A stretch of 64,000 nt of DNA from Methylomonas rosea (GCF_024505055.1 NZ_JANIBL010000020.1:1-64000); one strand, 5' to 3'. Positions 25,456-34,974 are shown, counted from the stretch's first letter. Made by a program: numbers and translations. Notes: a model not told the origin generated them from the sequence alone.

Positions 25456-27363
25456 ATGAAAACACGCTTGTTGATCGGCTTGCTGCTGGCCATTTTCTGC
25501 CCGATGCTGCTGGCGGAAAAAGACGAATTCTCGCTGAATCTGAAAGATGTCGATATTCGTGCGCTGATCGAAACGGTTGCCGATGTCACCGGTAAAAATT
25601 TTATTATCGATCCGCGCATCACCGGCAATATCTCGGTGGTGACCTCCACACCAATGAAGTCCGCCCAGGTTTACGATGTATTTCTGTCCATATTAAAGGT
25701 GCATGGTTACTCGGCGATTCCGAACGGCAATGTGGTGAAGATTATTCCCAACGTCACCGCCAAACAGGACGGCGAAGAAAGCGAGTTGCGCGGCAATCCG
25801 CAGAACGGCGACGAGCAACTCACCCGAGTATTGCAGGTGCATCACGTCGATGCGACGCAACTGGTGCAGACCCTGTTGCCCTTGATGCCGCAATACGCGT
25901 TTATCGGTGCGGTGCCGGAAAGTAACACCGTGATCCTGTCCGATACCGCCGCCAACGTTAAACGCTTGGCGGCGATGATCAAGCAAATCGATAAAAGCGA
26001 TTTGCAAAATATAGAAATCATCAATTTGCGGCACGCCAATGCCGCCGATTTGATTCAGCCGTTGAACACGCTGATTACCGGCAACAATGCCGGTAAAACC
26101 ACACCGGTCGCACCGCCGATGGTGGCCGACGAACGCTCCAATTCCATCATCCTCGGCGGCGATCCGGAGGTTCGTTTGCAGATGCGGGCCTTGATCGCCA
26201 ATCTGGATACGCCCATAGAAAAAGCCGGTAATACAGAAGTTATTTATATGCGATATGCGGTAGCCAAGGAATTGGTGGAAACACTGACCGGGGTGGGGTC
26301 TTTAAAGGACGAAAAAGCCGACCAACCTAAAACTAAAGCTACCACCAGCAAGGACTTTGATGTTCGGGCGGACGAGGCGGCCAACGCGCTGATTATCACC
26401 GCGCCGCACGATTTGATGCTGACCTTGAAATCGGTGGTCAGACAATTGGATGTGCGCCGCGCACAAGTGCATATCGAAGCGATTATTGCCGAGGTCAGCT
26501 ACGACAAATCGCAGAATATCGGCGTCGAATGGCAAACCAAGGAAGACGGCAGCGTGTTTGCAGCGAGCAGAAAAGGCGAAGGCAATTCTTTGAATCTATC
26601 GCAATTTATTACCTCCGCCGGCAAAGGCTTAAGCATCGGCTATCTGGCCGGTAGCGAGTTAAAAGCTTTGCTGACCGCCTTTGCCAACGATACCGACGTC
26701 AATGTGTTGTCCACGCCGTCGCTGGTGACGATGGACAACGAAGAAGCCAGCATGATCGTCGGCCGTAACATCCCATTAACTACCGGTCAGTACACGCCGT
26801 CGGTTGGCGGCAGCCTGAGTACGCCGTTTCAAACCATCCAGCGCGAAGACATCGGTATCAAACTCAAGGTTTTGCCGCAGATCAACGAAGGCAACGCGGT
26901 CAAATTGAAAGTTGCGCAAGAGGTCTCCAGCGTCGTGCAGGGCACGACTGGGGCGGATTTGCAGACCAATAAGCGCAAGATCGAAACCAGCGTATTGGTC
27001 GATGACGGCAAGGTCTTGGTATTGGGCGGCTTGATAGAAGACGACATCACCGAAACAGTGGATAAGGTGCCGCTGTTGGGGGATATTCCGTATCTGGGCT
27101 ATTTGTTCCAAACCAATTCGACGACCATCACCAAAAAGAATCTGATGGTGTTTTTGCGTCCGCAAATCATCAGGGATGCGGGTAAATCCAGCGGCTTAAC
27201 CCACGATAAATACAACTATATCCGCGACAAGCAGCAAGAGTTTAACGAGGACGGCGTGTTGTTGATGCCGGAGCAAAAGCAGCCCTTGCTGGATAACTTA
27301 CCGGACGAGAATTCGACTGTGCAGGATGACCGCGGAGAGGCTGGCGGCAATGGCAAACGCTGA
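25456..27363 (+). CDS. gspD: Type II secretion secretin GspD
   Basis: 635 residues; forms the outer-membrane channel. Signal peptide near 1-20 (LLIGLLLAIFCPMLLA). N0 domain begins FSLNLKDVDIRALIETVADV; N1-N3 repeats follow to about 350. The secretin domain (about 370-570) includes VNVLSTPSLVTMDNEEASM, VGRNIP, IQREDIGIKLKVLPQI and VPLLGDIPYLGYLF. The C-terminal region after LMVFLRPQII is short and acidic. The stop overlaps the start of gspE by 14 bp, which argues for coupled translation. Confidence 0.96.
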   Translation: MKTRLLIGLLLAIFCPMLLAEKDEFSLNLKDVDIRALIETVADVTGKNFIIDPRITGNISVVTSTPMKSAQVYDVFLSILKVHGYSAIPNGNVVKIIPNVTAKQDGEESELRGNPQNGDEQLTRVLQVHHVDATQLVQTLLPLMPQYAFIGAVPESNTVILSDTAANVKRLAAMIKQIDKSDLQNIEIINLRHANAADLIQPLNTLITGNNAGKTTPVAPPMVADERSNSIILGGDPEVRLQMRALIANLDTPIEKAGNTEVIYMRYAVAKELVETLTGVGSLKDEKADQPKTKATTSKDFDVRADEAANALIITAPHDLMLTLKSVVRQLDVRRAQVHIEAIIAEVSYDKSQNIGVEWQTKEDGSVFAASRKGEGNSLNLSQFITSAGKGLSIGYLAGSELKALLTAFANDTDVNVLSTPSLVTMDNEEASMIVGRNIPLTTGQYTPSVGGSLSTPFQTIQREDIGIKLKVLPQINEGNAVKLKVAQEVSSVVQGTTGADLQTNKRKIETSVLVDDGKVLVLGGLIEDDITETVDKVPLLGDIPYLGYLFQTNSTTITKKNLMVFLRPQIIRDAGKSSGLTHDKYNYIRDKQQEFNEDGVLLMPEQKQPLLDNLPDENSTVQDDRGEAGGNGKR

Positions 27364-28861
27364 ACCGACAGCGCCAGTACCGACCGATAACAGGCTGCCG
27401 TCATACGGCTTTGCCAAACGCCACGGCGTGATCGTTGCGGAATGTTCCGCGCAGCAGGCGCGCATCGTCTATCAACCTAAAGCCTCGGTAACGGCCTTGC
27501 TGGAAACCCGGCGCTTCGTGGCCAGGCCGGCCAGTTTCGAAGCGGTCGACACAGAAGAATTCGAGCGCTTGCTGCAAGCAGTTTACGAACACAAAACCGG
27601 CCACGCCCAACAGATGGTCGATGATATGCAGGACAATCTGGATTTGTCCGAGATGGCCCAGCATTTGCCCAAGCCGGAAGACTTACTGGAAAGCGAAGAC
27701 GAAGCGCCGATCATCCGCTTGATCAATGCACTGCTCACAGAAGCCATCAAGGAAAACGCCTCGGACATTCATATCGAGTCCTACGAAAAACGCATGGTGG
27801 TGCGGTTTCGGGTGGACGGCACCTTGCGGGAAATCATCGAGCCGCAACGCGAATTTGCGCCGATGGTGATTTCCCGGCTTAAAGTGATGGCCAAGCTGGA
27901 CATCGCCGAGAAGCGCTTGCCTCAGGATGGTCGTATCTCCTTGAATATTGGCGGCCGCACCGTGGACGTGCGGGTATCGACCTTGCCTTCCGGTCACGGC
28001 GAGCGCGTGGTGTTGCGTTTGCTGGATAAGCAGGCTAATCAGTTAAGTCTTAAGCAAGTCGGCATGTCGGATTACGAGCTGAACAGTATTCAGCAGATGA
28101 TCGCCCGCCCGCATGGCATCATTCTGGTGACTGGGCCTACCGGTTCCGGGAAAACCACCAGTTTGTATGCGGTGGTTAACCAACTGAATCAACGCAGTCG
28201 CAATATTCTCACTGTCGAAGACCCTATCGAATATTACCTGGACGGCGTCGGCCAAACTCAGGTCAATGCCAAGGTGGATATGACCTTTGCCAAGGGTTTG
28301 CGGGCGATTCTGCGGCAGGACCCGGACATCGTGATGGTCGGCGAGATTCGCGATCGGGAAACCGCCGAGATTGCCGTGCAGGCCAGTTTGACCGGCCACT
28401 TGGTGCTATCGACCTTGCACACCAACACCGCCGTGGGAGCCATCACCCGGCTACGCGACATGGGCATAGAGCCTTTTTTATTGGCATCCAGTTTGGTCGG
28501 CGTGATTGCACAACGCCTGGTACGCAAACTGTGTCCGCATTGCAAAAAGCCGGAGCAGGTGCCGACACAGGATTTAGCCAAGCTGGGTTATCGCAATGAA
28601 ACCGGCGAGCCAGTGACCGTTTATCAAGCCCAAGGCTGCCCACAGTGCCATAACCACGGCTACAAGGGCCGGGCCGGCATATTCGAAATGATCATGCTGG
28701 ATAGCGCGATGCAACAGTTGATCCACGATGGTGCCGGCGATTTGGAGCTGGAACGACATGCACGACTGACCTCGCGCAGTATTCAACAAAGCGCGCTGGA
28801 AAAAGTGCTGAACGGCGACACCAGCATCGACGAAGCGATCCGCATTACCTTAAAGGATTGA
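27350..28861 (+). CDS. gspE: Type II secretion ATPase GspE
   Basis: 503 residues from ATG 27350, which has GGAGAGG nine bases upstream and overlaps the end of gspD; an upstream start at 27326 lacks this. GspE is the cytoplasmic hexameric ATPase that drives pseudopilus assembly. Seen: NALLTEAIKENASDIHIES, Walker A GPTGSGKTT near 262-270, Asp box EDPIEYYLDGVGQTQV, Walker B DPDIVMVGEIRDRETAEIAV, His box LVLSTLHTNTA, and a tetracysteine zinc motif CPHCKKP ... CPQCHNHG near 394-434. All catalytic elements are intact. Confidence 0.97.
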   Translation: MANAEPTAPVPTDNRLPSYGFAKRHGVIVAECSAQQARIVYQPKASVTALLETRRFVARPASFEAVDTEEFERLLQAVYEHKTGHAQQMVDDMQDNLDLSEMAQHLPKPEDLLESEDEAPIIRLINALLTEAIKENASDIHIESYEKRMVVRFRVDGTLREIIEPQREFAPMVISRLKVMAKLDIAEKRLPQDGRISLNIGGRTVDVRVSTLPSGHGERVVLRLLDKQANQLSLKQVGMSDYELNSIQQMIARPHGIILVTGPTGSGKTTSLYAVVNQLNQRSRNILTVEDPIEYYLDGVGQTQVNAKVDMTFAKGLRAILRQDPDIVMVGEIRDRETAEIAVQASLTGHLVLSTLHTNTAVGAITRLRDMGIEPFLLASSLVGVIAQRLVRKLCPHCKKPEQVPTQDLAKLGYRNETGEPVTVYQAQGCPQCHNHGYKGRAGIFEMIMLDSAMQQLIHDGAGDLELERHARLTSRSIQQSALEKVLNGDTSIDEAIRITLKD

Positions 28862-28870
28862 GGAACTGCC

Positions 28871-30082
28871 ATGGCGGTCTTCGAATATCAAGCTTTGAAC
28901 AATAAGGGCAAGTCGGTTAAAGGCACGCTTGAAAGCGATACCATCAAAACTGCCCGCCAGCAATTGAAGGCCAATGATCTAACCCTGCTCGACATTCAGG
29001 AAGTTCTTAAAAAAGAACGTAGCGGTCAGTCGCCCTTGTTGGCGCAAAACATCGGCATGCGCGCGCTGGCGCATATCACCCGGCAGTTGGCCGCTTTGTT
29101 GAAGTCCGGCCTGGCGATAGACGAAGCGCTGGGCATTATCGCCCGGCAACTGGAGTCGGCAAGGGCCAGGCGTATCTTGCTGGCGATCAGAAGCCGAGTT
29201 CTGGAAGGGCAAAGTCTGGCCGTGGCCTGTCAGGCATTTCCAAGTACCTTTCCGCCCTTGTACCGCGCCACCATCGAAGCCGGCGAATCTTCGGGCAAGC
29301 TGGATCAGGTGCTGGAAAAGCTGGCCGATTATTTAAGCGACAAAGGCCAACTGCATCGCAAGTTGCAGATGGCGATGATTTACCCGGTGTTGTTGTCGTC
29401 CGTGTCTGTGTTGGTAGTCATCGGCTTGCTGGCGTATGTAGTGCCGGAAATTACCGGCGTCTTCGACAAAATGGGCCATGAATTGCCGACTATTACCCAA
29501 GCGCTGATTAGCTGCAGTGATTTTTTGCAGAGCAATGGTTTACTGCTGTTGATCATCGCCGTGGCCTTGTCCGTGGCCGCGAAGCTGATTTTGCGCCAGG
29601 AACGGCCGCGCATGCTGTTTCACCGTTGGCTTTTGACCATGCCGATTACCGCCCGCTTTTCCAAGGGCTTGAACACCGCCCGTTTTACCCGCACGCTGGC
29701 GATTTTGACCAATAGCGGCGTCGAGTTGCTGGAAGCATTAAAAATCTCCAGTCAGGTGTTGTCCAACAATGCGATGCAACAGGCGGTCGCTCATACCGCG
29801 ATTCGGGTGAGGGAAGGGCAGAGTTTGAATAAGGCGCTGGAAGCCAGCGGCTTTTTCCCGCCAGTGACGATACATTTGGTTGCCAGTGGCGAAGCCAGCG
29901 GGCAATTGCCGCGCATGTTGGAAAGCGCCGCCGACGATCAGGAGCGCGATATTCAGGCCCTGACTGAACTAACCATGGGTTTATTCGAACCAGCCTTGAT
30001 TTTGTTCATGGGCTTGGTGGTGCTGACCATCGTACTGGCGATTCTGTTACCGATATTTGAAATGAACCAGCTGATCAGATAA
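28871..30082 (+). CDS. gspF: Type II secretion inner-membrane protein GspF
   Basis: 403 residues; polytopic platform protein. Starts MAVFEYQALNNKGKSVKGTL, the family hallmark. Two repeated cytoplasmic helical domains (about 65-170 and 270-370, the second containing ILTNSGVELLEALKISSQVL) and three membrane helices (about 170-195, 222-240, 372-396). Only 9 bp separates it from gspE, with an SD-like GAGGAAC before the ATG. A palindromic element follows in the gap before gspG. Confidence 0.96.
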   Translation: MAVFEYQALNNKGKSVKGTLESDTIKTARQQLKANDLTLLDIQEVLKKERSGQSPLLAQNIGMRALAHITRQLAALLKSGLAIDEALGIIARQLESARARRILLAIRSRVLEGQSLAVACQAFPSTFPPLYRATIEAGESSGKLDQVLEKLADYLSDKGQLHRKLQMAMIYPVLLSSVSVLVVIGLLAYVVPEITGVFDKMGHELPTITQALISCSDFLQSNGLLLLIIAVALSVAAKLILRQERPRMLFHRWLLTMPITARFSKGLNTARFTRTLAILTNSGVELLEALKISSQVLSNNAMQQAVAHTAIRVREGQSLNKALEASGFFPPVTIHLVASGEASGQLPRMLESAADDQERDIQALTELTMGLFEPALILFMGLVVLTIVLAILLPIFEMNQLIR

Positions 30083-30128
30083 GCGTTTTGTCATACGCCT
30101 GTCACGTTGGCTTCTTAATCTTATCAAT

Positions 30129-30212
30129 GTAGGTTGGGTTGGCCTGATAGGGCGTAGCCCGACAACTCGAAGTCGACATGTTGGGTTACGGCTAACGCCT
30201 AACCCAACCTAC
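30129..30212 (-). repeat. 84-bp palindromic element between gspF and gspG
   Basis: Begins GTAGGTTGGGTT and ends AACCCAACCTAC. Its reverse complement matches the 87-bp element at 53472-53558 almost throughout (shared parts include AGCCGTAACCC, ACATGT and CTTCGAG). It is therefore the same mobile-type repeat in opposite orientation, again inside an operon. Confidence 0.8.
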
Positions 30213-30272
30213 GTAAGATTTATTGCACCGTATTCTCAAGGGGTGCATCAACCCAAGCTACTTTAGACCGCT

Positions 30273-30704
30273 ATGAGCAATAAAAAACAGCAAGGCTTTA
30301 CCCTGATCGAAGTGATGATTGTGGTGGTAATTTTGGGTATCTTGGCGTCCATCGTCGTACCGAAAATCATGGGCAGACCGGACGAAGCCCGCGCCACCCG
30401 CACCTTGCAAGACATCAGAGCCATCAGCGCCGCGCTGGATCTGTATCGCCTGGATAACTTCAGCTATCCCACCACCGACCAAGGTCTGGAAGCTTTGGTA
30501 CACAAGCCGGCCAATCTGCCGCAAGGCGCGCATTGGAAGCAGGGTGGTTATCTGGATCAACTGCCGGCCGATGCTTGGGGCAAACCGTATTTTTATATGC
30601 AACCCGGCGCGCACGGCGAATTTGATTTGTATTCTTTCGGTGCCGACGGTTTGGAAGGCGGTAGCGAAGCCGGCGCGGACATCACCAATTGGGCGCAAAA
30701 ATAA
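30273..30704 (+). CDS. gspG: Major pseudopilin GspG
   Basis: 143 residues. Type IV prepilin-like leader MSNKKQQ-G8 followed by FTLIEVMIVVVILGILASIV with Glu at +5, cleaved by a prepilin peptidase encoded elsewhere. DEARATRTLQDIRAISAALD and LYRLDNFSYPTTDQGLEALV are typical of GspG, and the C-terminus holds the calcium-site region (DLYSFGADGLEGGSEAGADI). Separated from gspF by 190 bp carrying the palindromic element; overlaps gspH by 16 bp. Confidence 0.97.
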   Translation: MSNKKQQGFTLIEVMIVVVILGILASIVVPKIMGRPDEARATRTLQDIRAISAALDLYRLDNFSYPTTDQGLEALVHKPANLPQGAHWKQGGYLDQLPADAWGKPYFYMQPGAHGEFDLYSFGADGLEGGSEAGADITNWAQK

Positions 30705-31231
30705 GTCAGCTTAAGGGCTTGAACGCCAGCGGCTTCACGCTTATCGAGCTATTGATTGCGATGGTCCTGATCGGGCTGATGAGCAGCATGGCGATGCTGG
30801 CGATGGGCAATACCGATAACAGCAAGCAGCAACAATTGGAAATTCAGCGGCTGGCAAAATTGCTGGAGCTGGTAGAGCAGGAAGCGATGATACGCGGTGA
30901 CAGTATCGGTCTGGAATTGGTGGGGCAAGGTTATCGTTTCCTGTCGCCGGCCCAAGGCAAGTGGCAGCCGGAGAATACTGATGCGGTCTTTAGACAGCGG
31001 GATTTACCAACAGGCATGAGCTTGTCTTTAACCTTGGACGAAAAGCCGGTGTATCTGCATAACCGTTTCGGCGGCAACGTGCATCCCGAGCCGCAGATTG
31101 TATTTACTCCGGACGGGGCCACCGATGTGTTCCAAATTGCTTTGGATTTAGCAAAAAGCGATCTGCGGTTTTGGCTGAGCAATACCGTGGACGAGGGCTT
31201 GGCGGTTTCCAGCGTCGCCATCAAGCCATGA
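30689..31231 (+). CDS. gspH: Minor pseudopilin GspH
   Basis: 180 residues. Leader of 15 residues then FTLIELLIAMVLIGLMSSMA with Glu at +5. The rest is a beta-rich domain with IQRLAKLLELVEQEAMIRGD and IVFTPDGATDVFQIAL, as in GspH/FimT. The start overlaps gspG by 16 bp and the stop overlaps gspI in ATGA. Confidence 0.9.
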   Translation: MGAKISQLKGLNASGFTLIELLIAMVLIGLMSSMAMLAMGNTDNSKQQQLEIQRLAKLLELVEQEAMIRGDSIGLELVGQGYRFLSPAQGKWQPENTDAVFRQRDLPTGMSLSLTLDEKPVYLHNRFGGNVHPEPQIVFTPDGATDVFQIALDLAKSDLRFWLSNTVDEGLAVSSVAIKP

Positions 31232-31605
31232 AATATTCCGGCGACGGCGGCTTTACGTTGTTGGAAGTGCTGATTGCGTTGGCTCTGTTAGCCATCCTGA
31301 TGGCCGGATTGATCAAAATTACCGCCGACAACACCAAGAATCTCTGGTATCTGGAAAACAAAACGATAGCCGCGACGATAGCGGCTAATCATGCGTTGCA
31401 ATTGCGCTTGGCTACCGAAAAGCCGGAAAACCAGGATGGCTGGGAAGAGATGGCGGGCCGGCGCTGGTATTGGCAAGCCAAGCGCGGCGTGACGCCGAGT
31501 ATCGGCGGTTCTGTTTGGGATTACCGGATAGAAGTGTTTTTGGAGGGTGATAAGTCGCCTTACGCCGGTTTGCTTAGTTATATCCCGCTCGGTCATGACC
31601 AGTAG
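31228..31605 (+). CDS. gspI: Minor pseudopilin GspI
   Basis: 125 residues from ATG 31228, which overlaps the gspH stop; a frame start at 31171 would add 19 non-family residues. Leader MKYSGDG-G8, then FTLLEVLIALALLAILMAGL with Glu at +5. LENKTIAATIAANHALQLRL is the GspI-specific stretch. Part of the GspH-I-J-K pseudopilus tip complex. Overlaps gspJ by 11 bp. Confidence 0.92.
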   Translation: MKYSGDGGFTLLEVLIALALLAILMAGLIKITADNTKNLWYLENKTIAATIAANHALQLRLATEKPENQDGWEEMAGRRWYWQAKRGVTPSIGGSVWDYRIEVFLEGDKSPYAGLLSYIPLGHDQ

Positions 31606-32179
31606 GGCCGCAACAACGCGTGGCTTTACCTTGCTGGAAATCCTGATCGCCATGGCCGTATTTGCGATCATGGCGGCAATGGCCTACGCCGGTTTGAGTG
31701 CGGTGCTGGATGTCAGAGCGGGAACTGAAAAACGTTCGGACAGCATGGCGGAACTGCAGCAAACCTTGTATTTGCTTAACGAAGACCTGACCCAAGCCTT
31801 GCCGCGTTCTATTCGGGACGAGTTCGGCAGCGAACAGCCGGCGTTTTCCGGCGGCAACGGCGAGGACTTGTTGACCTTGACGCGCAACGTGCCGGAATGG
31901 TCGGAATTGGCGATGCGCAGTCAGCTGCAACGAGTTAGTTATCGTCTGGAAAATGGTAGTTTGTACCGGCAGGTCTGGACTGTATTGGATCGTACCCAGC
32001 AGACGCAATTTCGCCGGAAAAAATTGCTGAACGTCGCGGCGCTTGATTTGCGTTTTTACGGCAGCGACTGGACTACGCATTGGCCGGCTGACGGCAGCGG
32101 CTTACCCAGAGCTGTGGAAGCTAATTTTAACTTGGCCGGCTTGGGCGAAATCCGCCGGCTATTTCTGGTGCGGGAATGA
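31595..32179 (+). CDS. gspJ: Minor pseudopilin GspJ
   Basis: 194 residues from ATG 31595 (the longer frame from 31547 lies inside gspI). Leader MTSRAATTRG, then FTLLEILIAMAVFAIMAAMA with Glu at +5. LNEDLTQALPRSIRDEFGSE and WPADGSGLPRAVEANFNLA are typical of GspJ. It overlaps gspK by 4 bp (ATGA). Confidence 0.92.
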   Translation: MTSRAATTRGFTLLEILIAMAVFAIMAAMAYAGLSAVLDVRAGTEKRSDSMAELQQTLYLLNEDLTQALPRSIRDEFGSEQPAFSGGNGEDLLTLTRNVPEWSELAMRSQLQRVSYRLENGSLYRQVWTVLDRTQQTQFRRKKLLNVAALDLRFYGSDWTTHWPADGSGLPRAVEANFNLAGLGEIRRLFLVRE

Positions 32180-33174
32180 GTTTATTAACCCGGCCCTTAA
32201 ATTCCCTGTCTTCGCGGGAGCGACGATATTTAAAGGCCGGGTTAATAGTACATCAGCGGCAGTGCGGGATAGCGTTGATCACCGTCATGCTGATACTGGC
32301 TATCGCCACGGTAGCGGTCGTGTCCATGTCCAGCGCGCGGCAACTGGATATTCGCCGCACCGAAAATCAGCTGCGCAGCGCGCAAGCCTGGGAGTATGTG
32401 TACGGTTTGGAAACTTGGGCCATTGGCCGGCTGGCTGCAGACACCACGGCCGGTAAAGTAGATGGTTTGGCTGAAGATTGGTCTATACCGTTGGCAAGGA
32501 CAAGCGTGGTCGGCGGCACGATGCAAGCGCAGATTGAGGATTTGCAGGGGCGGATCAATCTGAACAACCTATTGGTCGAGGGCAAAATTTCCAAGGACGA
32601 TGTCAAGCGCCTGGAGCGCTTGCTGGCAATTCTAAAACTGAAAACCGAGCTGGTGCAGGCGATAAGCGATTGGGTCGATGCGGATATGGATGTCAGCTAT
32701 CCGCACGGTGCGGAAGATGAAACCTATACCCGGCTGAAGCCGGCCTACCGTGCCGCGAACCGGCAATTTGCCGATGTCAGCGAGTTGCTGTTGGTACAAG
32801 GCGTGACGCGCGAGACCTATCTGAAATTGCTGCCCTATGTCTACGCAGTGGACGGCTACGCGCCGCTGAATATCAACACCGCCAGTGCCACCGTGTTGCG
32901 CTGTTTGGCCGACGACATCAGCGCCGATCAGGCGGAATCGATGTTCAGGGCCCGAGGTAAGCCTTTCGCAAAAGTCGCGGAATTTTTAAAGGATGAAACG
33001 GTTGCCGATGCCGGCATCGGTAAATATGGCTTGGGCGTCAGTTCGCAAAATTTTTTATTACAAGGGCAAATCGATATGGGTAAAACCCATCTGCTGTTTG
33101 AGTCGCAATTGCAGCGCGATAGTGGTGGCGCGCGAGTGGTGAAGCGGCAGCGCCAGGGCTTGGCGCATGGCTGA
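32176..33174 (+). CDS. gspK: Minor pseudopilin GspK with long leader
   Basis: 332 residues. GspK caps the pseudopilus tip. The processing region is QCG31-IALITVMLILAIATVAVV; lack of Glu at +5 is usual for GspK. LEDLQGRINLNNL-type sequence (IEDLQGRINLNNLLV) and PLNINTASATVLRCL are diagnostic. Leader length is about 31 residues, far longer than the usual 7-10, and the DNA encoding it contains an inverted repeat (see repeat entry). The start shares ATGA with gspJ; the 3' end overlaps gspL by 8 bp. Confidence 0.93.
   Translation: MSLLTRPLNSLSSRERRYLKAGLIVHQRQCGIALITVMLILAIATVAVVSMSSARQLDIRRTENQLRSAQAWEYVYGLETWAIGRLAADTTAGKVDGLAEDWSIPLARTSVVGGTMQAQIEDLQGRINLNNLLVEGKISKDDVKRLERLLAILKLKTELVQAISDWVDADMDVSYPHGAEDETYTRLKPAYRAANRQFADVSELLLVQGVTRETYLKLLPYVYAVDGYAPLNINTASATVLRCLADDISADQAESMFRARGKPFAKVAEFLKDETVADAGIGKYGLGVSSQNFLLQGQIDMGKTHLLFESQLQRDSGGARVVKRQRQGLAHG
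32185..32245. repeat. Inverted repeat within the gspK leader
   Basis: Arms TTAACCCGGCCCTTAAAT (32185-32202) and ATTTAAAGGCCGGGTTAA (32228-32245) pair at 17 of 18 positions around a 25-bp centre. The centre contains CGCGGGAGCGACGATA, whose complement recurs at about 34868-34884 after gspM. It is a small palindromic element captured in frame. Confidence 0.7.
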
Positions 33175-34360
33175 AAAACTACTGGTCAGATTCGGCGCTG
33201 GGTCCGCCGACCATCTGGAATGGTTGAGTCTTGCCGAGCCTGATAGTCAGCCGGCGTCCGGCACGATGGCCGAGTTGGCAATGGCTGCACAGGGTAAGTC
33301 TTTACTGCTGCTGGTGCCTGCCGCTTTGGTGTTATTGCTGGGAATTGAGCTGGCGGTTAAAAACGCGGCGCAACTGAAAAAAGCCCTGCCGTTTGCGTTG
33401 GAAGACCTGCTGGCTGAGGATGTAGAAAATTATCATCTGGTTTGGCTAAAGCAAGATCGGGACAAACTTGCCGTGGCCGCTGTTACGCACGAAACATTAA
33501 CGGCGTGGCTTGCGCCGTTCCGCGAGGCCGGTTTAGCGCTGGAAGCTGCGTATCCGGAAAGCTTGTGCCTGCCGTATAAGCCTGGACAAGGTACTTTGTT
33601 GATCGAAGGCAGCAATGCCATTCTGCGCAGCGCGGCCTATCTTGGCGGCGGCGTGGATGCGGAGTTTCTGCCGCAGCTGCTGGAAAAAGCCCGTGCCGAA
33701 GGCGCCGATTTCGAGACTTTGCGGATATGCAAAAGTAGTGAAGAAACCAGTCTGGCGAATGATTTTCCGAATACGGGTTTGGAAATAGCTATCGACAAGC
33801 CTTTGCACTTCATGGCGAGCGCCGCCGAGTTATTGCCGGCCGAGCTGAATTTGTTGAGCGGTGCCTATACCGTCAGCCGCCGACAAATAGGCCGTTGGCA
33901 ACAGTGGCTGCCGGCAGCAATTATTTTGTCATTGGCCTTGGCGGTGCAGAGCTACGCCTTATTGCATACGTATTGGCAACAACAAGCCGAGCTAGGCGCG
34001 TTGGAAGTCAAAACCCAAGACCTGTTCAAACAGACCTTTCCCGATGTGAAACGCATTGTCAATGTCAAGGCTCAAGCCGATCAACAACTGGCGCAACTTA
34101 GAAAACAACAGGATTTTGCCGGCAGCAGCTTTATGCGGCTAATTTACCGTTCCGGCTTGGTGTTGAAAGACACGCCAGCCGTGCACTTGAAAAAGTTCAA
34201 TTTCCTGAACGGCGGTTTGCAGTTACATCTGCTTGCCGACGACATCGGCCAGCTGGAGCAATTCAAACAGCAGTTGCAAAGCACGGTGCAGGTCAGAATT
34301 CAATCGGCCGACAGCGGCGCAAACGGCGTGGAGGCGCAACTTGAGATTCGCGAAAAATGA
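33167..34360 (+). CDS. gspL: Type II secretion protein GspL
   Basis: 397 residues. The N-terminal 230 residues are the cytoplasmic actin-like domain that recruits GspE (LLVPAALVLLLGIELA; KKALPFALEDLLAEDVENYH is the family signature). One membrane helix near 246-268 (WLPAAIILSLALAVQSYALL), then a periplasmic ferredoxin-like domain. Overlaps gspK by 8 bp; gspM begins inside its 3' end. Confidence 0.93.
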   Translation: MAEKLLVRFGAGSADHLEWLSLAEPDSQPASGTMAELAMAAQGKSLLLLVPAALVLLLGIELAVKNAAQLKKALPFALEDLLAEDVENYHLVWLKQDRDKLAVAAVTHETLTAWLAPFREAGLALEAAYPESLCLPYKPGQGTLLIEGSNAILRSAAYLGGGVDAEFLPQLLEKARAEGADFETLRICKSSEETSLANDFPNTGLEIAIDKPLHFMASAAELLPAELNLLSGAYTVSRRQIGRWQQWLPAAIILSLALAVQSYALLHTYWQQQAELGALEVKTQDLFKQTFPDVKRIVNVKAQADQQLAQLRKQQDFAGSSFMRLIYRSGLVLKDTPAVHLKKFNFLNGGLQLHLLADDIGQLEQFKQQLQSTVQVRIQSADSGANGVEAQLEIREK

Positions 34361-34856
34361 CATATCGCAACGTTTTGCCGACTTAACGCCCAGAGAGCGA
34401 GTACTGGCGGTGGGCGGTTTGTTGGGCGTGCTGGTGTATGGCGCTTACCTGCTGTTTTACCAACCAATCGCCGAACAGAGCCGCTTGCTGACGCAAAAAA
34501 TCCAGTCGCAACGGCAAATCTATACCTACTTACAACAAGTCGGCAACGAAGCGGCGGCTTTGCGGCAGCAGGCTACGGGCGACGCGCCGACGCTGGATGG
34601 TGCGAACCAATCGCCGATGGCGGTAGTCGATTTCAGCAGCCAACAGCTGGACATAAAGCCGGCCATCAAACACCTGTCGCCGGAAGGCGAGGATAAAGTC
34701 AGCGTCTGGCTGGAGCATCTGCCTTTCGACCAACTCATGTCCTGGCTGGCGATTCTGGAAAGCAAACACCGCTTGCAAGTGCTGCAAATCGAAGTCGAAA
34801 AGCCGGCCGATGCTGAGGGTATCGTTAATGCCAAAGTCTTGCTGGGCGTGGTTTAG
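34341..34856 (+). CDS. gspM: Type II secretion protein GspM
   Basis: 171 residues from a TTG start at 34341, chosen because GGAGG lies six bases upstream and the product then begins with a short cytoplasmic stretch (RFAKNDISQRFADLTPRERV) before the single membrane helix (VLAVGGLLGVLVYGAYLLFY). A start at 34233 lies deep inside gspL. The periplasmic domain ends VLQIEVEKPADAEGIVNAKV. Last gene of the operon; gspN and the prepilin peptidase gene are not present here. Confidence 0.87.
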   Translation: MRFAKNDISQRFADLTPRERVLAVGGLLGVLVYGAYLLFYQPIAEQSRLLTQKIQSQRQIYTYLQQVGNEAAALRQQATGDAPTLDGANQSPMAVVDFSSQQLDIKPAIKHLSPEGEDKVSVWLEHLPFDQLMSWLAILESKHRLQVLQIEVEKPADAEGIVNAKVLLGVV

Positions 34857-34974
34857 CCGCCCTCAGGTATCGTCGCTCCCGCGCAGGCGAGAGCCTATTT
34901 GCCGCCGCTGATTCGCTACGCGGTCGCGAGGTGTCTGCGTTCGCTTGAATGCCGAATCGAGATTGCACGTATAG

